This document shows positions 17,291 to 26,800 of a stretch of DNA of 35,402 nt, piece after piece. The position numbers and the translations under genes are program-made. This DNA comes from Cyclobacteriaceae bacterium SS2 (GTDB lineage: Bacteria > Bacteroidota > Bacteroidia > Cytophagales > Cyclobacteriaceae), in NCBI GenBank assembly GCA_019192515.1, contig JAHCMM010000090.1, forward strand, positions 1 through 35,402. Direction: 5' to 3'. Each line of letters opens with the position of its first letter. Position 1 is the stretch's first letter. The notes below the pieces were generated by a model. The model worked only from the letters and a program-made list of their open reading frames with translations. It was not told the origin of the DNA and made no database searches.

Positions 17291-18514
17291 CTAGGTCCAG
17301 CCCAGGATCTTATTGAAATCGTATGCTTCAGGGTTGTCCAGGTAGGTTTGTGCAACCGGATAATCTCTCTCAGAAAGGAAATGTAGATTTTGAAAGCAAA
17401 GGATACTGATTTGAGCATTCATGTCCACAAGTCGAGGAGGTATCTTACCATTCTCATCTTCCATTTCAGATAAGAACATTGGTGAAATGTCTCCCCGGGA
17501 ATTGGCTGTCACTATACATCCGGTCGTCCCTTCATCATATAATTTCTTTACACCGATACCCAGCAGGGTACAAAGTGTGAGATCATATCCTATTGGTCGG
17601 CAACACCTGAGTTCGTAACCCAGCTCCACCGGACGACTCTTGATCTTAATATCTAGTTGCTTAAGTTTCTCCTGAACAAGTACGTTGAAGATATTTGATT
17701 TACTCACATTACCGAGCTCCGGATGGCCATGGTCGTCATAGGTAAAGAGTATCCCACTGGATTTCAGCTCTTCCTCATCAATGTTGTGAAAAACACCTTC
17801 ACTCACCATGGCCACACCATATTTAATCCCCAGGATCCTACGCTTGATCATGGAAGAGATGATCAGGTTGATGATCTTCTCAAGGGTAGGTTTGGTCTTA
17901 TTAAACATTTCCGGGATGATCATCATCGGGAAATGACAGGCTGAAGCAATGCCAAATGCCAGGTGACCGGCACTACGACCCATAGCCGACATGATAAACC
18001 ATTGAAGGCTTGTACGAGCATCCTCGTATACCGTATTCCCAATCTTTACACCCTCGTCTTTGGCTGAATGAAAGCCAAATGTGGGATTGCGATCCGGCAA
18101 TGGAAGATCGTTGTCAATCGTCTTGGGAACGTGGATGTTCTTGACATCCAGGTTATTCTTTTGTAAGAATTTGGAGAGCCTGTTGGCGGTACTGGCTGTG
18201 TCGTCACCCCCAATTGTCACCAGAAGCTTTACATGATGCTTCTCGAAAAATTCAGTCTTGAATTCTGTGTCTTTTGGCTTGTGCCTGCTCATCACCAGGG
18301 TAGATCCTCCCCTGCTGAAAATCCTGTCGGCATGGTCAAAATCAAACTCCTTGATATCCGGATCTTCCGAAAATAGTCCCTTGTATCCCTCATGAATACC
18401 GAGGACACGATATCCGTCCTTAAGGAATATTTTTGCCACGGTACTGATCACCGTGTTGATCCCTGGTGCTGGTCCACCTCCACAAATAATCGCGATACTC
18501 TTTTTACTAGCCAT
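17291..18514 (-). CDS. Phosphofructokinase, residues of the pyrophosphate-dependent type
   Basis: This 407-residue cytoplasmic enzyme would phosphorylate fructose 6-phosphate. It shows GGGPAPGIN (12-20), GGDD (102-105), PKTIDND (130-136, with catalytic Asp134), AMGRSAGHLA and the substrate block RPVELGYELRCCRPIGYD. In ATP-dependent PfkA the positions of Asp105 and Lys131 are both Gly; Asp plus Lys marks the PPi-dependent group. So the predicted reaction is the reversible PPi-using one, allowing flux in both glycolysis and gluconeogenesis. It is longer than the 320-residue PfkA. No operon partner was seen; the pectate lyase gene follows after 80 bp of octamer repeats. Confidence 0.92.
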   Translation of the reverse strand: MASKKSIAIICGGGPAPGINTVISTVAKIFLKDGYRVLGIHEGYKGLFSEDPDIKEFDFDHADRIFSRGGSTLVMSRHKPKDTEFKTEFFEKHHVKLLVTIGGDDTASTANRLSKFLQKNNLDVKNIHVPKTIDNDLPLPDRNPTFGFHSAKDEGVKIGNTVYEDARTSLQWFIMSAMGRSAGHLAFGIASACHFPMMIIPEMFNKTKPTLEKIINLIISSMIKRRILGIKYGVAMVSEGVFHNIDEEELKSSGILFTYDDHGHPELGNVSKSNIFNVLVQEKLKQLDIKIKSRPVELGYELRCCRPIGYDLTLCTLLGIGVKKLYDEGTTGCIVTANSRGDISPMFLSEMEDENGKIPPRLVDMNAQISILCFQNLHFLSERDYPVAQTYLDNPEAYDFNKILGWT

Positions 18515-19044
18515 ACAGGCAAATTAACCTGATGCCACAAAAAATGGAAGGAAATCAACGGTTTATTACAGCCTTGAGGTCTTATGTAAGCAAAGTAACT
18601 TTAGCTTTTTGCAAATAGATATGATAGAAAATAGTCCTTTCATTATAACAATATAAAAAGGTGATAAAGATTATAAGCAGAGACTTAGTTAAACAAATAA
18701 CACCACCAGTTCCAGCAAAGGGATCAAGATCAATTTGTACAATTTGCACTACAAAGAATATGAGTTTTAGATAAAAATTATTGTTTGGGAAATTGAAAAG
18801 GAAAAAATGAAGGGAAAATTTCGGGAGATATTCTGTTAGAGTGGAGAATATTTAAGGGAATGAAATAGAAGTAATTAGGGTATAGCAGGAAAGATTTAGT
18901 CTAAGGAAGTAGCAGAAAGTATATGCAGATAAAAAAATAATTTTATATAATGATATTAGATTGGTATAGTTAGAATGAATATGTTTGTAATAAATATATG
19001 ACAGACATATATTTATGAATGTATACTTGTTATAAAAAGACAAT

Positions 19045-19072
19045 AAAAAACCAAGGCCATAAAGACCTTGGT
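19045..19072 (-). terminator. Intrinsic terminator, minus strand
   Basis: On the minus strand, ACCAAGG, a 9-nt loop and CCTTGGT are followed by TTTTTATTG. The 7-bp stem with its U tract is a good rho-independent terminator for leftward transcripts. No protein gene ends close to it; the nearest leftward gene stops about 900 bp to the right. Confidence 0.65.
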
Positions 19073-19091
19073 CCCGATCTGTTAGGTGTAA

Positions 19092-19119
19092 CAAGAAAGT
19101 CTCACCAATGATACATCCA
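19092..19119 (+). repeat. 28-bp repeat A, copy 1
   Basis: It starts CAAGAAAGTCTCACCAATGA. It matches the copy at 19193-19220 at 26 of 28 positions. It directly precedes the plus-strand terminator hairpin. Confidence 0.75.
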
Positions 19120-19121
19120 AG

Positions 19122-19157
19122 AAAGGCGAATTTGGTTCAGCAAATTTGCCTTTTTTT
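19122..19157 (+). terminator. Intrinsic terminator, plus strand
   Basis: AAAGGCGAATTTG (19122-19134), loop GTTCAG, and CAAATTTGCCTTT pair over 13 positions with one G-U wobble, and the T run continues to 19157. This is a strong rho-independent terminator for rightward transcription, although no plus-strand protein gene precedes it within 3 kb. It lies between the two copies of repeat A. Confidence 0.75.
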
Positions 19158-19162
19158 GCTTT

Positions 19163-19190
19163 CTGGTTATTGGGTCTTAAACTTGATAAT
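19163..19190 (+). repeat. 28-bp repeat B, copy 1
   Basis: It starts CTGGTTATTGGGTCTTAAAC. It matches the copy at 19231-19258 at 24 of 28 positions. The order A-B-A-B indicates duplication of a unit of about 70-100 bp with the hairpin present only in the first unit. Confidence 0.65.
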
Positions 19191-19192
19191 AT

Positions 19193-19220
19193 CAAGAAAG
19201 TCTCACCAATAATACCTCCA
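19193..19220 (+). repeat. 28-bp repeat A, copy 2
   Basis: It starts CAAGAAAGTCTCACCAATAA, 101 bp after copy 1, with two differences. Confidence 0.75.
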
Positions 19221-19230
19221 TTAACAAATC

Positions 19231-19258
19231 CTGGTCACTGGGTCTTAAACTTGGCAAT
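19231..19258 (+). repeat. 28-bp repeat B, copy 2
   Basis: It starts CTGGTCACTGGGTCTTAAAC, 68 bp after copy 1. Four differences separate the copies. Confidence 0.65.
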
Positions 19259-19985
19259 TGATCAGTTGCATACCCAACTATCTACAAATCTATGGCTTAT
19301 AATTTGAAAATAAACAAGGGTTATGCAATCTTGTGCAATTTTTGTTGATAAGTCTTTTTATACACAAAATGGCCACATATTGCTGTAAATAAGGCATTTA
19401 TACAAATTTTTTGTAATCATAACTTGTAGCTTAATTGCAAATTTTGGACCATGAAAAAGTTGAAAAAAATGTTAATTTTTTTTAACCGTTAACTAAAATC
19501 ACTAAAAGACACATTATACAACCCTTTTTTGAACATTGCGGCTTTTTCGTAGAAATCAGCCATAATCTTAGGGTTCTTCTAACCCAGCTAACAAAAGAAC
19601 CATACTTAGAAGGAAATAGTCCCCACCAATGGTTAATCTATTGTCCAGGAATTTGATGTTTTAGAGATAAAAACATTAATTGTATCCTCATAGGCATCTC
19701 GCTCTATCTCAATACTTATCGATCTTGGTATATCTCAGAAACTGGCCTTTATAAATGATGGCCCTTGCCCTTTCCTCAGGCTATAGCCAGGAACTGCATG
19801 AAGTCGCTTCAGGAAGGTATGTTATCTAATTGGCTAGATTGATATATGCAACATTGTAGACGGTCATATTTCAGATGATCGAACAGAAGTTTGCCAGCAA
19901 ACTTGGTAAAAAAAGTATTGATGAAAAGTCCTGCTTTGCCAGTGCTTCAACAATCCTACATGTATTCCAAAACGATTCCTACAAC

Positions 19986-20780
19986 TCACAACTCCATCAC
20001 CTCGATCTTCCGGAAATGAATAGGGTGGCTTTCTGCCTGTAAAGAGATATAACCTTTGGAGATCAACAGGTTGTTTTCATCCGTGATGAGTTTTTGAGCA
20101 TCTGCATCTCTGGGATCCAGCTGAGGTTCTGTAAGCTCGAATACCAATTCACCATTCACATATTGTTTGATGGACTCGCTGCCCAGCACTTCCACTTCCA
20201 CGGTCACCCACTGGTCTCCATGAAAGGTCTTGGAAGAGGAGTTGATACAATGATTGGTAACCAATTCTCCATCTATCACCACATTGGTTCCGGGGGTACA
20301 TACATTGGCTGTGGTTCTCGGGTCATTGCCATTTCCTCCTAGCAGCTGACCTTCAATTGACACCGGAAAATCCTGATCAACTGCCATGGTTTTAGGATCC
20401 TGGCAATGCAGCATAATCCCATTATTTCTAAAAGCCCATCCTGGTCCATTGTTTACCTGATCATCTACGAACCTATACTCCACCCTGATCCTGTACCGGG
20501 AAAACTCTTCCTCATAAAAGATATGACCAAATTCTTCGTTGAAATCATCCCACTCATCATATGATATCTTCAACATCCCATCTTCTACCCGAAAAGTATT
20601 TCTTAGGTTTTCACCTAGTGGATAACCTGCAAATTTTGGTGTCCAGCCTGTCAGATCCTTACCATTAAAAATGGAGCGCCATTCATTCTTTTTGGGCCCG
20701 CAGGAATCAAAAAATAAGATGGTAATGATTAATAGAGTGATAGAGATTCCATCAAATGGTTTGATATGCTTAGTGGTCAT
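19986..20780 (-). CDS. DUF1080 (3-keto-disaccharide hydrolase-like) lipoprotein
   Basis: This 264-residue protein has a lipoprotein signal with lipobox FFDSC (Cys27). The body is the DUF1080 concanavalin-like beta sandwich: WRSIFNGKDLTGWTP at the start, FRVEDGMLKIS, NNGIMLHCQDP, and GYISLQAESHPIHFRKIEVMEL at the end, the standard family finish. The family includes 3-keto-glycoside hydrolases and many sugar-binding proteins of Bacteroidota. It starts 11 bp after the stop of the CRTAC1 gene and is the last gene of the operon. Whether it acts on an oxidised sugar here is an inference. Confidence 0.9.
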   Translation of the reverse strand: MTTKHIKPFDGISITLLIITILFFDSCGPKKNEWRSIFNGKDLTGWTPKFAGYPLGENLRNTFRVEDGMLKISYDEWDDFNEEFGHIFYEEEFSRYRIRVEYRFVDDQVNNGPGWAFRNNGIMLHCQDPKTMAVDQDFPVSIEGQLLGGNGNDPRTTANVCTPGTNVVIDGELVTNHCINSSSKTFHGDQWVTVEVEVLGSESIKQYVNGELVFELTEPQLDPRDADAQKLITDENNLLISKGYISLQAESHPIHFRKIEVMEL

Positions 20781-20791
20781 GTTGCTTGAGT

Positions 20792-22474
20792 TTAATTACG
20801 CCTTTTTCTTTTATAAAGAACTACAAATACAATGAATGCGGCTCCTAAAATAACAAAGCCCCAGTAACTTTTACTTTCATCCGGGACCTCTTCTATCCAC
20901 AGCAGTTGATTTACCTGCTGATTCAGTAAAATTTGCCTCTTACCTCCATTCCAGGTGACGATGACAGAATCTATCCTGGAAGCACTCCCTAGACCAAAAT
21001 GCGTAATGACAGAGTTTTGGGAGATATGTGAAGATCCCCCACCATCTATCTCCCGGATCATCTTCAATTGACCGGAAACGACCTTCACCCTCGACCCCAA
21101 ACCATTAAGTTCGGATTGGTTTCCCTTCAAACCTACTTTCAGCCAGTTTCCGGTTTCCGAATCATTTCTGAATAAATGAGTCCTGGATTCAACCGGATAA
21201 TCTTTTACCGCTTCCTGATTCACAACCAACAAATCCATGTCCCCATCATTCTCCAGGTCAAATATGACGGACCCTCTGCCCAACCCGTAATCAGCCACGC
21301 CAGCAAATGAGGCGATCTCCTCAAATTTTTCTCCTTTGTTTTCAAATAAATAATCCGCCATCGGCACACAATTGGGGTTTAGGTCTCCATTGGCAACAAA
21401 AAGATCCAGATCGCCATCCTGATCGAAATCTGCAAAATTTGCCCCCCAGCTGATGGTGTAATAGAAAGTACCCAGCTCTTTAGCGAGGTCCATGAACTTA
21501 CCATCCCGGAATCCCATAAACCTGTTGAACTTGATATTTGTAATGAAATAATCTAACCGCTCATCGTTGTTGTAGTCGCCCACTGCAGCGGTCATTGCAT
21601 TGATCTTCAGGTCCATATCAAAATCCTTCTCAACATAGCTAAATGAAGATTTTGGATAGTTGTTTCGCAGTAAATAATTGGGTTTTGCTTTATAACCAAA
21701 GTCATGGATCACATACAGGTCCTGATCTCCATCATTATCAAAGTCTGTAAACACTCCACCAAAACCAAACCCACGATGATCCAGACCATAATCATCATAT
21801 ACATTTTCAAATTCAGTTCCTCCTTTATTTTTGAGCAGATAACCATGAGCTGTTCTGCTGGCATTTACAATGGTAGCATCGTTGATTTCGTAAAGTGGTC
21901 CATCATATTCCTGGAAGTAATTACCTACATACAAATCAGGATACCCATCTACATTAAAGTCACCAAATGCCGCTCCTGTGCTAAAGGAATTTAGGTTAGC
22001 CAACTGATATTCTGCTGTTGCATTCCTGAAGGTATTATCTCCATTATTTAAGAAAAGCAGGTTGATGGCTCGTGGTATGACCTGCACACTGTCGGTGGAT
22101 GTATTGGTTGTGATGAAAAGATCCCTCCAGCCATCACGATTCACATCGGCCGATACCACTCCTTGAGTCACAAAGTGATTGGTGTATTCCAGACCAGACC
22201 CTTCGAAAATATCCCTGAATTTACCTCCTTCGTTTAGGTATAGCTTATCCTGATTAACCCCACTGGTAAGGTACAGGTCCTCAAATCCATCATTGTTTAC
22301 GTCAAATACGCAAATTCCTCCCCCGAATAGGCCCTGGTATACTTTGAAATAATGGTCTATCCCCGCGGAGTCTGTTACATCCGTAAATTTGATCTGCGCA
22401 TTTATGAGTGTGGTGCTTAGCAGAAATGCAAACACTACACCCCATCGCAATGCATGTATCAGTTTTTTCTCCAC
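20792..22474 (-). CDS. CRTAC1-type FG-GAP/UnbV repeat protein with C-terminal membrane anchor
   Basis: This 560-residue protein has a signal peptide ending LINAQ. Seven FG-GAP-type blade motifs with Ca2+-binding DxNxDGxxDL character are seen (DVNNDGFEDLYL, DVNRDGWRDLFI, DFNVDGYPDLYV, DFDNDGDQDLYV, DYNNDERLDYFI, DFDQDGDLDLFV, DLENDGDMDLLV), as expected for a seven-bladed beta propeller. An ASPIC/UnbV domain follows (GLGSRVKVVSG, SVITHFGLGSASRID, VTWNGGKRQIL). The end is one hydrophobic helix (WGFVILGAAFIVFVVLY) and KRKRRN, a membrane anchor with a positive tail. Its start overlaps the haloperoxidase stop by 16 bp. It is likely a binding or scaffold protein; no catalytic site is known for the family. 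Confidence 0.9.
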   Translation of the reverse strand: MEKKLIHALRWGVVFAFLLSTTLINAQIKFTDVTDSAGIDHYFKVYQGLFGGGICVFDVNNDGFEDLYLTSGVNQDKLYLNEGGKFRDIFEGSGLEYTNHFVTQGVVSADVNRDGWRDLFITTNTSTDSVQVIPRAINLLFLNNGDNTFRNATAEYQLANLNSFSTGAAFGDFNVDGYPDLYVGNYFQEYDGPLYEINDATIVNASRTAHGYLLKNKGGTEFENVYDDYGLDHRGFGFGGVFTDFDNDGDQDLYVIHDFGYKAKPNYLLRNNYPKSSFSYVEKDFDMDLKINAMTAAVGDYNNDERLDYFITNIKFNRFMGFRDGKFMDLAKELGTFYYTISWGANFADFDQDGDLDLFVANGDLNPNCVPMADYLFENKGEKFEEIASFAGVADYGLGRGSVIFDLENDGDMDLLVVNQEAVKDYPVESRTHLFRNDSETGNWLKVGLKGNQSELNGLGSRVKVVSGQLKMIREIDGGGSSHISQNSVITHFGLGSASRIDSVIVTWNGGKRQILLNQQVNQLLWIEEVPDESKSYWGFVILGAAFIVFVVLYKRKRRN

Positions 22475-23817
22475 TGAAGGTTGTTTACATTTTCAGCAAT
22501 CTTTTTCCCTTCTCTCAATCCCACGTTATTGTCCTGAGGTACATGGATACCTCCATAAAACCTGGAGTCTGCTGTTTCCTGGGCAGCTCCCCAAAATGTG
22601 GTAAAAGAACGCTGCCTGAAATCAACATCACGAAGCTCATCACGCTCTCTCCCTACATGTGCACTATCCGTGAAAATAAATTCCTTACCATATAGATCTT
22701 CCAGTACAGTAGCAGCCGTGGCGGCCTGGATAGCATGCCCGGAAGGGAATGCCGGAAATGGAGGGTCAGGCCAGAACGATTCCCACTCCTGATCGATAAA
22801 CCTGGGGATATAGGTGTTAGGCCTTTCGGAAAAGAAATGATATTTCCATTTCCAGCAATTGATAAACGCATCTGCTACCGCAATCCCTACCCTCGCATAG
22901 GTTTCTGCTGCCTCTACTAAATTAGGCTGGTTTTTTCTTACGGCTATAGAAGCTATATAGTAAGAATGCCCTGGAGGAGTAAAAGTGACATCGGGATCAT
23001 CACCCCACCAAATGGCTATCTCCTTGTCTTCCTGTGTCAGCCGCTTATCCATTTCATAAACGGCCATAAACTGCTTGTAATATTCAGAACCAGGCGTCGT
23101 GTCATAAGGAATCATATACGGAATGGCAATGGTGTCATTCCCAGGTGCAAATCGTCTATTCTCTCCCCAATATGGGTGCAACGGATGATGACTGATGGAT
23201 TGTGAATACAATGGTGGCTCCCAGGATCCTGGATGCTCAGGGTGGACCCAATCCTTATCAAAATTTCGCAGGTATGCTCGGTGTCCGCCATCAGTCAATG
23301 ACCAGTTGAAAATGCTTTGAGCGACTGACTTACCAAATGCCACGGACCGGTCAACAATAATATCATCGCTGACCATGGATAACCTAGAATCCAGAATAGC
23401 ATTTTCCAGGGAATCAATCTTAGCCTTGTTTTCATCAGATGTTTGATTGTAAACCAACCTGATAATTTGGGCCTGGGCTGCGTTCATAGACAATATCCAG
23501 TCGATATCCTCATCATTTGCTGGAACAGGTAACGAGTCAAAACCGATCAGTTGTCCCTTTAATGAATTATGCGAGTCAAATCCATGCACCACAGACTCAT
23601 ACATAGTCAGACCGATATACCCAAAACATCTGGAAGCATAGGTTGGAGTATTGAGAGGTGTATATTGTGTAACATACAAGGCCAAATCAGCCCATTTTGA
23701 AGCAATTTCATATCCTGGGGTTGGGACTTGTTCGATATCCTGACATCTTGTGAAAAAAAGGACAACCAGCAGAACCACACCAATTGTTGGATAATTGAAT
23801 TTAGAGATAAGCTTCAT
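22459..23817 (-). CDS. Vanadium-dependent haloperoxidase-like (PAP2 superfamily) lipoprotein
   Basis: This 452-residue protein has a lipoprotein signal with lipobox FFTRC (Cys25), so it is anchored outside the cytoplasm. The vanadate/phosphate-binding set of the VHPO/PAP2 superfamily is complete: Lys325 and Arg332 in KWKYHFFSERP, SGH at 359-361 in FPAFPSGHAIQ, and Arg419 with His425 in RFYGGIHVPQDN. Family knowledge: VHPOs use H2O2 to oxidise chloride, bromide or iodide; related bacterial members may act as phosphatases. Halide choice cannot be read from these motifs. It overlaps the large FG-GAP gene by ATGA and the CRTAC1 gene by 16 bp, so translation is coupled. Confidence 0.92.
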   Translation of the reverse strand: MKLISKFNYPTIGVVLLVVLFFTRCQDIEQVPTPGYEIASKWADLALYVTQYTPLNTPTYASRCFGYIGLTMYESVVHGFDSHNSLKGQLIGFDSLPVPANDEDIDWILSMNAAQAQIIRLVYNQTSDENKAKIDSLENAILDSRLSMVSDDIIVDRSVAFGKSVAQSIFNWSLTDGGHRAYLRNFDKDWVHPEHPGSWEPPLYSQSISHHPLHPYWGENRRFAPGNDTIAIPYMIPYDTTPGSEYYKQFMAVYEMDKRLTQEDKEIAIWWGDDPDVTFTPPGHSYYIASIAVRKNQPNLVEAAETYARVGIAVADAFINCWKWKYHFFSERPNTYIPRFIDQEWESFWPDPPFPAFPSGHAIQAATAATVLEDLYGKEFIFTDSAHVGRERDELRDVDFRQRSFTTFWGAAQETADSRFYGGIHVPQDNNVGLREGKKIAENVNNLQWRKN

Positions 23818-26800
23818 TGCACTAATCGGCTTTTGACTTGATAGGCTTTAACTGATGATTGATTCCTGGCAAACAGGAATAGGTCATCAATCTGAATAAC
23901 TTTCCTAATGTCTCCTGTCAGATTTAAACCGGAATTCAGCTGATTTACATAGCTAAATTGTCCGTTTCCATTACCCTGAAAGAGCATACCGTAGTTAGCA
24001 TCTGCTTTCCCTAACCTCAATTTCATACTGCTGTTGTTCCCACACAGCAACAAATCCTGATGACCATCCTGGTTATAGTCCAGCACATTGATGGTATAAA
24101 CCGGAGCAAACTGGGCTTGCATGGGGAGTTCCACATTTCGGTACTTCCCGTTTTCGCTAAGGAAAACAGAGGTTTTCAACTCATTGATCTCCAGCTTTTT
24201 GGCATTATCCAATTCCTCCTGAGTGAAAATATCGCTGATGGTCTCATCTGCAAAACTCTCATAGGACGTATATTTTGACTTGTACCTGGGAATCTGGTTT
24301 CTTAGCTCATCTCTGGTGAGGTCAGGGTAAGAGACTCCCTGGATGTAGTAACAAAAGATCGGATCGATATCCCCATTCTGATCAAAATCATCAAAATAGA
24401 GTTCTCCAGGTTCCTGATCCGAAACTTTAAACTGTAGGTTCTCCCCCATATTGCCGACAACCAGATCAGGGACTCCATCCCTATTGAAGTCTCCTGTCTC
24501 GATGACATTCCACAATCCCCTATACTCCTTGTCAAAATAACGATCAGATACATCGCTCAGAGAACTGCCTGTATTTTCAAACACCCGTACCGACATCCAA
24601 TCCCCTACTACCACTAATTCAGACTTACCATCACCATTTAGATCGGTAGCGATTGCATCCGTTACCATGCCTATGCTTGCCAATTCCTTTGACACTTCAA
24701 GCGTTTTATCTTCAAAATTTCCCGACCCATCATTGATCAGTACATAACTTGGAGGAGCTTCGGGATATTTCCCCGGTATCACACGTCCCCCAATAAACAG
24801 GTCATCATAACCATCTCCATTGATGTCCAGATTCACTGCAACAGATGAACTGGTAAGTATTTCAGGGAGTTCGACTTTTTTAAAGTTGCCTGAGCCATCA
24901 TTTAAATAAACCCGATCCTGCAGTGCCGGATCATCCTGCTTGAACAGGTGATACCCACCACTTGCCACATAAATATCCGGGAATCCATCCTTGTTGGCAT
25001 CAAAAACCAGCACATCAGTATCCACACTGGCTTTATCAGCTTCAAAAGCAGCGCCATTTCCCAGTACAAACTTTTTACTCCTCGTCTGGAAATACAGTCG
25101 AGCTGCCTGACCCTGCCCTCCTCCAATAAATATATCCTCCAGACCATCACCATTAAAATCGGCTTTACGCATGGTAGGACCTACCGCAGAGAATTGACTT
25201 GGCAACAACAACTGACGATTAAAGTCTCTCACAGTCACTTTTGCGTGGCCAAAATTAATAGGCGATCTCACCTCAGTAAACCAGGAATCATCTGTCTTTA
25301 TACCAGCAGATCCTTTTTTCGTTGATTCTGACTCCTGGATAACCACTCTGGTATTGGTGGGCTGGTTATACAATACAGACCTTTTCCCTCCCGGCCAATC
25401 TACCACGAGAGAATCGAGAACAGTCAAACTGTCTACTCCAAAATGCAGAACAGGAGAGACTGAAGACAGGTAACCCCTTACCGGATACTGCTCCAAAATC
25501 TGAAAGTTATTTTTGGCAAACAGGGAAACCTGGGCACCAACACCATCTGTATTGAGTCCTTCTCCTTTAAGTTCTAACTGAATGAAACGCTTTTTGGACG
25601 TGGATAGGTTTTCATAGACAAATGCAGGTTTATTGATATTATTGACCACCAAATCCAGGTCTCCATCATTATCAAGATCTGCATAGGCAGCACCATTGCT
25701 GTTGGCAATGTGCTCCAAACCCCAGTCAGTGGTTACATTGGAATAATTGATGTCCCCCGACTTTTTATACATATAGTTTGAGATGTCGGTAGAGGGCATC
25801 TGTTCAATAATTTTGAGGACATCTTCCCGTTGTATTCTTCCTCTCTTCTCAACATAGGAGTTCATGTAGTTGATAAAATCCAGGTTTGTATAATCCCGGT
25901 GGTATCCATTAGTAATAAAGAGGTCTTTCCATCCATCATTGTCATAGTCCGCTGCAAGTGCAGCCCATGACCAGTCGGTATTAGAAATACCAGCTATCTG
26001 ACCAACTTCACTGAAAGTAGTATTCCCATTATTCAACTGAAGCATATTGCGCATAAACTGGTAATGGAAACCGGTATTGAGGTTATGCTCAAACTTGTCG
26101 TAATTGTCCGGGGCAAGCAGAAGCTTTTGCCTTCTGTTGTCTTCTGGCAGCATATCCAGGGTGATGATATCCATATGGCCATCATTGTTGATATCTACTA
26201 CATCATTTCCCATGGAGAAATGACTACTATGACCAATGGACTCCTCCAAACTATTGTAGAATGTTCCATCCTGATTATTGATATACAAATAATCCGGCAC
26301 AGCGTAGTCATTGGAAACATAAAAGTCTGGCCATCCATCTTTATTAAGATCACTTATGCCGATTCCAAGCCCATACGTAAGCTGAGAACCGTTGATACCT
26401 GCCTTTTCCGTGATATCGGTAAACTTACCATTTTGCTGATTGTACAGCCTGATTCCCCGCATGGGGTCATCTACCGCAAATAATTCTTTCGTTTGCTGTT
26501 CATTAAGGATAGGGAGATTTCTAGGATTATGATTAAGCAGCAAAACATCCAGATCACCATCCAGATCATAATCAAGAAAATAGGCTTGGTTGCTAAAAGC
26601 CCTGCTGGCCAAACCGTAGTCCTCTGCCATTTCTTTGAAAAGGGGGACACCGTTTTCATCATTTCCCTGGTTGATGAAAAGCTCATTACGTCGTTTTTCC
26701 TCGGGCAAAGTACCTGAATAGCATAGATAGATATCCAGTCTGCCATCGCCATTGATGTCAATTATACTTGCCCCGGTTTTCCATGGACCTGGTCTGCCAG

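Larger units (their letters stand above)
18515..19985. other. 1.47-kb gene-poor AT-rich gap
   Basis: No convincing protein gene is present. From about 18760 to 19045 the plus strand is strongly purine-rich and AT-rich, with short frames only. Between 19045 and 19260 lie two oppositely oriented terminator hairpins and two interleaved pairs of 28-bp repeats, given separately. From 19300 to 19560 the DNA has A and T tracts such as GTTAATTTTTTTTAACC. A 25-codon frame at 19755-19832 (MMALALSSGYSQ, signal-peptide-like) may be a gene remnant. The gap separates the phosphofructokinase gene from the 3' end of the haloperoxidase operon and may hold a small RNA. Confidence 0.6.

Noticed and set aside
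18852-19094. 80-codon minus-strand frame in the AT-rich gap
   Set aside because: It is very rich in Tyr, Ile and Leu as expected from AT-rich noncoding DNA, and it spans the minus-strand terminator hairpin at its start.
19092-19258. 28-bp repeats as a CRISPR array
   Set aside because: There are only two copies of each of two different repeats, with unequal spacing and no cas genes.
19755-19832. 25-codon frame MMALALSSGYSQ... resembling the end of a signal peptide
   Set aside because: It is too short, stops quickly and has a stop codon immediately upstream; at most a decayed gene fragment.
19875-20042. 55-codon plus-strand frame
   Set aside because: Its second half is antisense to the DUF1080 gene and no family pattern was seen.
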